Shown here: in pieces, positions 1-8,339 of the stretch | Position numbering within the stretch: position 1 is the first letter of the stretch | How the letters are laid out: the number at the start of each line of letters is the position of its first letter | Origin: Clonostachys chloroleuca | Taxonomy: Eukaryota; Ascomycota; Sordariomycetes; Hypocreales; Bionectriaceae | NCBI GenBank assembly: GCA_037952775.1 | Contig: JBANAY010000004.1 | Location: 3,844,001-3,908,000, forward strand | Direction of reading: 5' to 3' | DNA length: 64,000 bases | The notes under the pieces: model-generated | The model's input: only the letters and a program-made list of their open reading frames with translations | The model's database searches: none | What the model was told of the DNA's origin: nothing | Made by a program: the position numbers and the translations under genes

Positions 1-1
1 C

Positions 2-929
2 CTTGCCGCCTTTCTCATGGGTGCAACAGCGCTTCATCCAGAGCTCTGTATGACAGAGCCCATTCTGAAAGTCGTCGCAGGCGAGTCCTCACAATCAATC
101 ATGTATGCAGGTCCCCCGTAACCCATCCGAATCCACTAACCCCCTGGCTTAGGGTCAATTCTTTGGTTAGCAGGTGTGATGCCTGGATGTATTTTGATGA
201 CCCTGCTTTTTTGCCAATTCGATACTCGTTTAAACAGGTTCGATGTGATGGTTGGCGACTCCACCGCTTCGATGTGCCTAAGGATGTACCAAATGGACAG
301 GTCGATATTGTTTGGTATGCATCCCGAGTGTTGGTTGTGGCCGAACCATGCTAAGTAGTTGTTGTAGGCATTGCGCCGGTCTAGATCCCTCGTGTAGCCG
401 CGCCATAGTTTCCAATGGGTTGGCCAATGAGGCTATGGAATTGGACTACGAGGGGTCTGTTGAGTGTGCCACTAGTGCTCCATCCACGCTAGTGACGTCG
501 ACCGTATCACCAACAGTCTCTATTGTCTCGACAAAAATGACCATTCCTGGATTCACAGGTACGAACTCGTCACCAACGCAAAGTATCAGTTCATTTGCGA
601 GTACTCCAGGCTCGTCCTCAGGTACTTCAGGCTCAAGTGCCCCATCTACAAGCACCACCACTCAGCCTAGTACCATCAGTCACTCTTCAAGTATTGCTGC
701 CTCGTTTACAACTACCACGACTTCTACCACAAGTACCGATTTTACGCGCGCTATTGACACTACCGTTACATCGCAAACAGCTGATTTTAGCACGAAGGCA
801 AACGATGGGGTGTTCACTAGCTCAGGGCCTCGAACCACCGTGCCTCTCAGCTCAGTTCTTACTGCGACCATCATATCTACTTTGAGAATCATCGAAACCA
901 TAAGCGCTGAGTGTACCCCCAGATTGTGA
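2..929 (+). CDS. secreted Ser/Thr-rich surface protein, 5' end outside window
   Basis: Three exons are visible (2..102, 153..314, 368..929), with introns 103..152 and 315..367. Both introns start GTATGC and end TAG, both have a CTAAC/CTAAG branch site, and the phases match. The first exon looks like the end of a signal peptide (LAAFLMGATALHPELC), so the start codon lies left of the window. About 110 residues with paired cysteines follow, including 'VPKDVPNGQVDIVWHCAG' and 'PSCSRAIVSNG', a layout resembling the last beta strands of secreted fungal polysaccharide-active or surface proteins. The C-terminal ~160 residues are mostly Ser and Thr, as in O-glycosylated wall proteins. I infer secretion and wall association. 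The family is not identified, and no clear GPI-anchor tail is visible. Confidence 0.6.
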
Positions 930-1038
930 TTCAACTTGCATCTGGACCGGCTAAGACGGGAAGATTGGGCGTGGCTAGGAATAGGAATCTATTTTTGATT
1001 TTGTAATTATCTCTTTGTCCAAGTATAAATCATTCAGA

Positions 1039-1597
1039 ATGCCTCAGATAATTGATTGCATTCGATCATATCTAATCCCAATGGCCTCACTTGGTTTCAC
1101 TCCATCTTCTCTGCGCTCCTCTTCTACCAACTCAATGGAAGATCCCCGACGTCAGTGGACTCCGCGCCCACGCTTTGTCCTTCATGAAGGGCCCCAAGTA
1201 CGCACGCAAGATGAGCAGAAACCAATTATGTCGTTCTGGTACCAAGGGATTGACATCTTGGCCGGTATACTCAGTACAGCAAAAGAAATTGTATGTATTC
1301 ATCGCTTGGCATTAATTGCTGCTACTAACTATGTGATAGAAGGATATTCTGGTATCAGCGGTCGAGGAGATCCATAGATTTAGGCAAGATGTTGCTAACA
1401 TGGTAGGTAAATCTCGCCGTCGTTTGGTAATTTCCACTAAAGTTAGCCAGAATGCGCGGGAAAACATTCCAATACTATTCTCTACAGATGCATTCAGTAC
1501 ATCTTCTACCCCCGAAGGGTTTAACCCTCCAACTCCGCCCGCATTTGATCCTCCGACTCCAGAGCCAATGGAGCTTCCATGCTCGATTGACCAGTAG
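1039..1597 (+). CDS. hypothetical protein, two exons
   Basis: Exons 1039..1290 and 1340..1597 are joined by a 49-bp intron (donor GTATGT, branch CTAAC, acceptor TAG, phase 0) and give 169 residues. The start at 1039 has A at -3; a second in-frame ATG at 1081 is also possible. The joined reading frame is open across the splice ('STAKEI' into 'KDILVSAVEEIHRFRQDV'), which supports it as coding. The middle looks helical; the end is Pro-rich (two 'PPTP' motifs). I do not recognise the family. It overlaps a MADS-like frame on the other strand over about 290 bp. A fully conventional splice supports this strand, but both may be transcribed. Confidence 0.5.
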
Positions 1598-1890
1598 CGT
1601 CTCTCTTTACTGGGCCTAAAAAGTGTGGCAGGGGAAACATCGTTTGCTACTTCTGTCAGGAGGAGCGCATAGGAGACCACCAAGGAGTATCTTACAAGTT
1701 TTTCTTGAGGAGGAGGGCAAAAGCCATCAGAGTATTCCCATATCTGGTTCGTCTCGCGGTGATATAGCATTACATAAACCTCTATATCACAATCTTGGTG
1801 TAACTTGTCGGCATTTCTCAAGAAAGTTTTGCGTCGTTTCCATAGCTTTGTTGTTCTTCTCTTTCTCTCTTTCCTATTGCTTGATGTCAT
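1312..1890 (-). CDS. MADS-box-like (SRF-type) short protein
   Basis: The first ~65 residues resemble the N-terminal half of a MADS/SRF DNA-binding domain: a very basic helix (RKERKRRTTKLWKRRKTFL), then 'NADKLHQDCDIEVYVMLYH' and 'NQIWEYSDGF'. Fungal genomes carry families of such MADS-only proteins of unknown target. The open frame runs to 192 residues, but the part after 'PPPQEKL' does not look like the family. A donor (GTAAGA at 1695) and acceptor (CAG at 1653) would splice almost directly to a stop and give about 66 residues. The true C-terminus is therefore uncertain. The frame overlaps a plus-strand gene at its 3' side. I infer nuclear location and DNA binding from the domain only. Confidence 0.65.
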   Translation of the reverse strand: MTSSNRKERKRRTTKLWKRRKTFLRNADKLHQDCDIEVYVMLYHRETNQIWEYSDGFCPPPQEKLVRYSLVVSYALLLTEVANDVSPATLFRPSKERRYWSIEHGSSIGSGVGGSNAGGVGGLNPSGVEDVLNASVENSIGMFSRAFWLTLVEITKRRRDLPTMLATSCLNLWISSTADTRISFYHIVSSSN

Positions 1891-2121
1891 GATTCTTGTA
1901 GTTTGGATTGCGGTACCGAATAATACGTAAATGAGATTATTGGAAGATGAATGCGTTTAAATCATGCGGCCTGATTGTCGAATTGCGAATAAAGACGGCT
2001 GCCCATGTCATGGCGGCTAATCCCTAAAAATGATAATTCAAACCTAGCAACAGACCCAGCCAGCCTAGTCTGGCCAATAAATACGATTCAAGTAACGAAT
2101 CCTTCAAAGTCAGTAATAATC

Positions 2122-2508
2122 ATGGCGCCTATCACATGTAAAATCGTCAACTCTGAAAGATCTGGCATTTGCGGTGTAAAGGTGATACTAGAATGCAGAG
2201 ATCACAACGACCGACCATACAATAAATTTGGGTCATGCTCGGATGAGCGTGGGGATGTGAACTCTTGGTTTAGTTTCCCTCCAGTGGGCACAGCTGGGGA
2301 CCTCTGCCCCCATGTTATACATATGACTCGAGCCACCTGGGTATCAATCTGTTTCATCTTGGACATTGACGACTGCCCAAGAGTTGGCCTTCAACAACAA
2401 ATTCATCTTTCCGACTTGACTCGGACACACTTCACACTTCTGATCGACAGTAGGGATCGCCATCCCACGCTTCACTTTCAACACGGTTCACACCCCTTTA
2501 CTGCTTAG
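2122..2508 (+). CDS. small transthyretin/HIUase-like protein
   Basis: The frame is open from an ATG at 2005, but 2122 (A at -3) is the likely start: 128 residues beginning MAPITCKIVNSERSGICGV. The opening pattern, a short strand ending 'ITC', then 'G(V/I)xVxLEC' and an acidic-glycine turn before 'W', is reminiscent of the transthyretin-like/5-hydroxyisourate hydrolase fold. The hallmark C-terminal tetrapeptide YRGS of true HIU hydrolases is absent, so urate-pathway activity is not supported. Single exon. The gene converges with the minus-strand gene at 2702. Alternative: an unrelated small beta-sandwich protein. Confidence 0.4.
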   Translation: MAPITCKIVNSERSGICGVKVILECRDHNDRPYNKFGSCSDERGDVNSWFSFPPVGTAGDLCPHVIHMTRATWVSICFILDIDDCPRVGLQQQIHLSDLTRTHFTLLIDSRDRHPTLHFQHGSHPFTA

Positions 2509-2701
2509 GAAATCCAATATGAGGGTACCGGTGCACAGGATAAATTGGCCAAGATAGCACATGGTGGCGGACATCAGTTATTTATTGCAACTTTATTTTG
2601 TAACTATTCTCATTGATATGCGATATCTGTTTATTTCCTAAATACTGGTGCTTAAAGAATACAGGTATATGAAGCGAGCTAGCTTAGCTCGCCATTCTAC
2701 A

Positions 2702-3172
2702 TCAACGCCAGCTATGTACATGAAACAGGCGTGACCACCAGTGAAGCTTTCTTGGGTGGAAATCAGCAGCCCAGTAGATAATCTCTTTCCCATCTCTAAC
2801 TACAAAACGATTCATGTTGGTATACTGGGCCTGGGGGAACCACTGAAAATTGATGTAGCGAACCCCTTCGCGTATGGCGTGCGGATGCCGTAGACAGATG
2901 GAGGCACCGTCGAGCACACTTGAAACATATCTAGAGTCCTTCAGAGGCCCATATATATTGATCGAATAGTCGTTTAGTCCAACCTGAACAACAGAGAAGT
3001 AGAATCCTTCTATCCCCAGACCCTTCAGTGTCGTTGTAATAAGGGGATGAGTTAAAATATCGCTGCCGAGTTTTGTTGTCTGAGGGATGTTCAACTACTC
3101 TTCATTAGCATGTTGACATTTGGGAACAGGGGCTATCCATACACATCCATAGCAGACAAGTTCATCAGTCAT
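2702..3172 (-). CDS. hypothetical protein, two exons
   Basis: The long frame lacks an upstream ATG, but a 10-codon first exon (3172..3143) joins it through a 48-bp intron (3142..3095) with donor GTATGG, branch CTAAT and acceptor TAG, phase 0. The product is 140 residues, compact and without signal peptide or membrane segment. It is rich in aromatic residues near the end ('INFQWFPQAQY', 'YWAADFHPRKLHWWSRLF'). I do not recognise the family. The very short first exon is typical of small fungal genes, but its assignment rests on splice signals alone. Confidence 0.5.
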
Positions 3173-3395
3173 TTCGATAATTGAGGGTCGCAGTCATATT
3201 TGGAGGTCACTCCCAAAATGTATACTCCATCAACTGTTAAATTTCGTTCTTAGTTGTGGGGGGTACCTTAAAATTAAAAATTAATAAAAAAAATTTAAAG
3301 AATAAAAACTAAACAAAATAGACTACAAATACTCCTAGTCCTGGTCGCCGACGCAGCTTTGATAAACAAGCTGTTGTTCGATTTACGTGGATGCA

Positions 3396-4062
3396 ATGGC
3401 GGTCAAGGAACTAAGCCTATCACTGCTTCGATCGGACGCCGAAAAAATATGTGTGAATGAGTTTGAGACAGTTCGGCAATGGTGGTCAGAAATACGTGAA
3501 TTATCAACCGTCGGCGACATTCCCGACCAGGATAGCGAGATCGCTCGATCGTTTAGCACCCTAGATGCCATCATCAATGACAAGATGCAGCCACCTCAGC
3601 TGAAGCGCCTTTGCTACGTAGCTATTGCAAACGTTTTTGAGAAAATTAAAGAGAAAGTCGGGATTAGTCGAAGGCAGGGCCGAATAAAATCAAGGCCTGG
3701 TGCTACAAATGCAAGTTATGCTCTACAATTATACCTACAAGCACAGAATACAGATCGCAATCTCGAACATGCAAAATGTCAGTTATACAGACATCTGCGT
3801 ATTACAAAGAGATGGCGTGAATTAGGGGGAAGTTTCCAATCATGCTGGTCACTTATAGTAGTGCGGCAGAGAAAATTATGTAGGTGAGCTACACCACCGT
3901 CATCAAATATTATGCCAACAATTTAGCAACAATCGATCAGTTACAAAGCCTATGTTGCGAGGAGTTAGCGATACAATGATGCAAATTAGCTTACAGCAAG
4001 TGGTGGAGTTCTGTCGGGTGCTGCAAGAAGAAGAATGTGTTGCTATGGATATCTCTAGCTAG
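3396..4062 (+). pseudogene. decayed gene of an unrecognised family
   Basis: The first 150 codons from ATG 3396 read well (MAVKELSLSLLRSDAEKICV, then a helical domain and 'HLRITKRWRELGGS'). After about 3830 the coding character moves to another frame ('LVTYSSAAEKIM', ending in TAG about 3887). In-frame coding-like text continues beyond that stop ('TVIKYYANNLATIDQLQ') and again after a TGA ('SLQQVVEFCRVLQEEE') up to a TAG at 4060..4062. One frameshift plus at least two stops suggest a disabled gene rather than introns, because no good splice pairs bridge them. An AT-rich stretch (3265..3325) lies upstream. Function unknown. Confidence 0.5.
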
Positions 4063-6601
4063 GCGAGGGAGGGTAATATCTTGGTGGGAAAATTGCCCTA
4101 GAGGTAGAGTCTGGCTCAAACTCAGAGGACCGGGGTATGTTGCAATAGTCTTCATGTTCGCTCTCTGACCTCTGTGTGCCCTCTGAATCTTCATTGGTGA
4201 ACCCCTCACTTTTGCCCTTCAACGATTGGGATCTGGGGTTTGAGCTTTCCCCAAGAAGGGGACTCTCGGCAGTCTCTTTGGAATTCGGGATAGGCTCCTC
4301 TTCACTGGCCTGCTTCCTCTTCCTCTCCTGCCGCCGGTTTGACTCAGTGATAACCTCCTCTTCGCTGACCTGCTCCCTCTTTCTCTTATGCGGCTGGGCT
4401 GGATTTGAAATGGAGCTCTGCTCGACAGTCACTGGTTCCTTCTCATGTGGGTGAGCCATGATTGAGCTAGATCCCTGCTCTACTATCCTCATTGGTTCCT
4501 TCTCATGTCGCCGGGTTGGCGTGGGGTCATAACCCCCTTCGCTGCTCAGTTCCATGTCTGTACCATTAGCGTGATATGTTCCTTTATGCTTCTGGGCTAC
4601 CCTAGATCTGGAACCCGAATCACTGCTTAGTTCCATGTCTGTACCATTAGCATGATATGTTCCTTTATGCTTCTGAACTATCCTCGGGTTGGAACCCGAA
4701 TCACTGCTCAGTTCCATGTCTGTACCATTACCGTGGTATGTTCCCCTATGCTTCTGGGCTTTATTCGTGCTAGAGCCCTGCTGAGCAGCCCTCTCTGGCT
4801 CCTTCTCATGCTGTCGAGCTGGTGTCGAGCTGGAAGCCTGCTCGCCACTCTGCCCCCTCACTAGTTCCTCCTCATGCGGTCGGGATGTTTGCGTGTCTGT
4901 ATCCATGTGTGGTAACAGTTCTATGCGGCTTAGATTCTCCGCTTGACTTGTCAAGTCATCCGATCCTCGTACTGATACCCACTCTTCCGAGGTTGCCGCC
5001 GAAACTGTTGCATCTGATGGTATATATTCGGATTCATCTGCGTCGCCGCCCTCATCAATTGAATCTGGATCATCTGGCAAGTCTATAACAGCTTGGTCCA
5101 ACTCGGGATCTGAACCCGAGCTACTATCTGTCTCAGGTATATAATCTGAATCATCCGAATCTGTATGCTGGCCCGACCTCTCACTCTCCCAGTCGACTGT
5201 TGTAGATACTTGAGGGCCAGGCTCTGAAGTCAACTGGTCCGGTGATGACAAATTCGGAAGTTCTTCGGCTGTAGGTCCTCCTTCCGTATCTGGAGGCAGG
5301 TGCTCCTGTATTGGCACGCCTGTTGCGGTTTCCACAGTAGTAGGGGCTGTTGGGATCATACCTGTCTGTTGTGCAGATACTTCTGTCTGGGTTTCTTCTA
5401 TTGTGTAGCTAGCTGGAGTGCTACCCAAATTATTTCGTGGTCCATTTTTACGCCGAGTCCGAGAGTACGGGTATTGAGCTATTTCTCTCGCAGAACTAGG
5501 TCCTTCACTAACTGCTCGTCGCGCTCTATATCGGTTTAGCCATGTTGAGAATGTATTCAGTTGAGGCGATGACGGAGTTAAGCTGCCCTGGACCGCTGTA
5601 GCCTCAGATATCGCTAGGAAGGATTCAGGGTCTTGTTGGGCAGCTGGTATGGATCCTGACAGAACATCCTCTGGCTGAACTACCCCATCCTTGGGGTGAT
5701 GAGGCGCTTCGGGTAGAGATAGAGGCTGTGAAATACTGCTCAATCCTTCTGACCGTGGCTGATATGTTCCATCATCTTCAATAGTTGGAAGAGGAGGATT
5801 AGGATATTCCTCCTGCGTCATAATACTGGCACCTGGATGTATTCTTCTAGAAGAATGAAGCACTCTAGATTCATTAGATAAAGTATGCCGTTCCTCTGGC
5901 GTAGACTGACGCGAGTCTTGCGGAGGTACTCCTGGTTGAATTGCACCATCTTCAACAGTTGGAAGAGGAGGATCAAGATGTGCTTCCTGTGTGACTATAC
6001 TACTACCCGAATAGATCCTGGGAGAATGAAGCACTCTAGATCCAGATATTTCAGGTAAGGTATGCTGTTCCTCTGGCGTGGACTGACGTGAGTCTTGTGG
6101 AGGTACTCCCGGCTGAATCCCACCATCTTCAACAGTAGCTGGGAGAGAAGTACTAAGGTCTTCCTCCAGTGGAGGTATACTAGCTAATTGGGTTTCTTCA
6201 GAAGAATGAAGCACTCCAAGTGTCTCGAGAGTGGTTGTTTGTGGATCACGCCATTCACCTGGAGTAGACGGGTGTGATTCCAGCACTCCCGGTTGAATAT
6301 TATCATCTCCAACCATAGCGGGGAGAGAAGGATTGAATTGATCCCCGAGCGGTGGCATAATATCTGATCGGATTCCATCGCTGACCTCAGCAGGGTTATG
6401 TTGCTCCCCCAGATCACGATCAGGAACGAATCTCCTTCTTACTCTTTGTCGTCTTCTCCGTCGTTCTTTCGTCTTTGCATTGGTCTGAGCCTGACGATTT
6501 CTTGTTGATTGTTCTTGTTGACCTTCATCCTGCGCTGCATCATTGTTTTCATCCATAGTCACATCCTCGTCATCTTTCTCTGTGCTAGGTTCATCCATCA
6601 T
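4055..6601 (-). CDS. 848-residue intrinsically disordered protein, probable tail of the DUF3723 gene
   Basis: One uninterrupted frame of 848 residues rich in Ser, Glu, Pro, Thr and Gln, with no recognised folded domain. A basic patch near residue 45 (RRRRRQRVRRRFVPD) is a likely nuclear-localisation signal. Two internal repeat families are visible: about four ~65-residue units near residues 90-290 (each with 'IQPGVPPQDSRQSTPEE'-like cores) and three 22-24-residue units near residues 620-690 around 'GTYHANGTDMELSSDSG'. The frame stays open upstream of its ATG for 25 further codons (EIDINDQGGFYLDPGHGS) and meets the DUF3723 gene exactly one base out of frame. I infer it is the C-terminal part of that protein rather than an independent gene. 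Confidence 0.6.
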   Translation of the reverse strand: MMDEPSTEKDDEDVTMDENNDAAQDEGQQEQSTRNRQAQTNAKTKERRRRRQRVRRRFVPDRDLGEQHNPAEVSDGIRSDIMPPLGDQFNPSLPAMVGDDNIQPGVLESHPSTPGEWRDPQTTTLETLGVLHSSEETQLASIPPLEEDLSTSLPATVEDGGIQPGVPPQDSRQSTPEEQHTLPEISGSRVLHSPRIYSGSSIVTQEAHLDPPLPTVEDGAIQPGVPPQDSRQSTPEERHTLSNESRVLHSSRRIHPGASIMTQEEYPNPPLPTIEDDGTYQPRSEGLSSISQPLSLPEAPHHPKDGVVQPEDVLSGSIPAAQQDPESFLAISEATAVQGSLTPSSPQLNTFSTWLNRYRARRAVSEGPSSAREIAQYPYSRTRRKNGPRNNLGSTPASYTIEETQTEVSAQQTGMIPTAPTTVETATGVPIQEHLPPDTEGGPTAEELPNLSSPDQLTSEPGPQVSTTVDWESERSGQHTDSDDSDYIPETDSSSGSDPELDQAVIDLPDDPDSIDEGGDADESEYIPSDATVSAATSEEWVSVRGSDDLTSQAENLSRIELLPHMDTDTQTSRPHEEELVRGQSGEQASSSTPARQHEKEPERAAQQGSSTNKAQKHRGTYHGNGTDMELSSDSGSNPRIVQKHKGTYHANGTDMELSSDSGSRSRVAQKHKGTYHANGTDMELSSEGGYDPTPTRRHEKEPMRIVEQGSSSIMAHPHEKEPVTVEQSSISNPAQPHKRKREQVSEEEVITESNRRQERKRKQASEEEPIPNSKETAESPLLGESSNPRSQSLKGKSEGFTNEDSEGTQRSESEHEDYCNIPRSSEFEPDSTSRAIFPPRYYPPSPS

Positions 6602-6654
6602 AGTGTCTGATCGGCTACCATGCCCAGGGTCTAGATAGAACCCGCCCTGATCAT

Positions 6655-8158
6655 TTATGTCGATCTCACCCAGACGTCCAAAAAAGCTTCCACGAACTCC
6701 TTTTGAAGCAAGGGGAGCTCTGGGTGCTTGAACTGTGTTGGTTTATACTTTGCGAGCTTATACAGGAAGAAATGGCCCCGCAGCGACCAAAATTGCGAAA
6801 TCGATGGTCTCCCACCTCTCCAATATATTACATCAAGCTCTTCTCCGGGTTCAAGGTGCATGTATGGCACAGAAATTCCTTGTGCTATTTTCTCATTGCT
6901 GTAGCCATAAGCCTCGGCAACCTTGCATAGCCATCCCGTTCGTATTTGATCTGTGTGTATCTTCATGTCATCTCCTTTTATATCTTGGAGAGGCCTCACT
7001 GTTGACTGAAGGAAAGGGAACTCCCTTAGAGCTAATAAGACCAGAGATGTAAAGGCAAGTCTGTGGCATGATTTGTCCATAAATCCAAACAGCCCGTCAT
7101 CGATCTCCATCACGGCATTGTCCTTCCAACTTGCTCTTAGGTTTGACTCCAAACTCTCCCGTCCAAGGGTCGGAACATAATCATAGGATCTTTTCTTCGG
7201 CTTGACTTCAATCTGTTTTTCCAATATCTTGACACCAATCGCGAGGTATTGCATATCCTCATCGAATGTTAGAATACTGATAACGATAGCATCCAACTTG
7301 AGGAGGTTGTCGAGTAATCTGGCTCTATCCGATGGCATCGAGATGTTTATAAAGAGCTTGTTATTTATCATCCTCTTGGAGATATAATCACGATCTGCAG
7401 CACTCCAGGCAGGTGCACGGCGCTGTAGCTCCCGAACGGTTGCTGGATCCAGCGACGACTTTAATGATTCCACGCCTGAGAATATCTTGCACCACACATA
7501 ATTCATATGATTCCAATAGTTGATAATGAGATCGTCGCAATGTGCAGCGAAATACTTTGCGAAATTACCCAGCCTCAAGTCCTCCCAAAGACCGGTAAAA
7601 GGAATCATAGCGTCCATAGCCTTGACAAGATCTCCTCGGCCGAAGATCATCTTTAAATGCCTTTGTTTAGGGCCTTGGCTTTGAAGCTTTTGGCCCCATT
7701 GGTTTGCTTGATCAATATCGTTCCTTTGGACGCATTCGCTAGCCATTCGGTATATGAATCCATCGTTGCATACTGATAAGTTAGTAATATGCCTCTCAAT
7801 TGATATATTATGTCTCACCTGAAGGAATGTAGTATAGTCTCACAACACAATTGAAATCCGGGCCTAGCACTTCTTTTGCTTGGTCAATGAACCCTTGTCC
7901 GAGCAAAGCGCAGATTTTGACTTTGACTATAGGCAAGGGTCCTCCATCCTGTTTCAAAGTGTCTCTGAGCTTTGTAAGGCCGATTTGTTTCGCGACGGCG
8001 CGGTACGTTTGTTGGTCAATTATTCCAAGAAGCTGCCTTCTTGGGTCGCTGAGAAAGCGGGGGACTGACTCAGGGCAACCATTGACCTCGTTGGAGTAGA
8101 GGTATTGAAGAGGGACTTGCACAATGCCCCGTAAATGATCTGAAAGAATATTAGCCAT
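6655..8158 (-). CDS. DUF3723 family protein (conserved part)
   Basis: Exons 8158..7819 and 7772..6655 join through a 46-bp intron (GTGAGA...ACTAAC...CAG, phase 1) and give 485 residues. The pattern 'ALLGQGFIDQAKEVLGPDF' followed by 'VVRLYY' matches the 'L.GQHR..AA..L' plus 'W.V.LY' segment of DUF3723, an abundant lineage-specific fungal domain of unknown function. The frame ends with 'FVEAFLDVWVRST'. One extra T in the run at 6680..6685 would instead read on as FFGRLGEIDINDQGG into the 848-residue disordered frame, giving a ~1,360-residue protein. A 180-bp divergent promoter is shared with the patatin-like gene. Role unknown; the family is enriched in accessory regions. Confidence 0.7.
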
Positions 8159-8275
8159 TTGTGAATTCTGATGATGTGTTAGGTGGTCTAAGCTGCACCC
8201 TTTTAGATGTTGCGCCGGGCTTATTATTGAGAACTTAAATGTGAAATTTAGTGCTGCCCCGCCCCCAGGCCATCC

Positions 8276-8284
8276 ATATATAAT
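8276..8284 (+). promoter_or_regulatory. TATA-like box of the patatin-like gene
   Basis: TATATAATA sits about 55 bp before the ATG at 8340, in the short divergent spacer between this gene and the DUF3723 gene. The distance fits a fungal TATA box, but no transcript start is known. Confidence 0.4.
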
Positions 8285-8339
8285 AATGGGGCACTAGCAA
8301 CTAAGCAGTGCTAAGACGAGCACTAAAGTAAATTGCACA

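Noticed and set aside
446..934. Two minus-strand ORFs opposite the Ser/Thr-rich protein
   Set aside because: Shadows of Ser/Thr codons; the plus strand has matching introns and a signal peptide.
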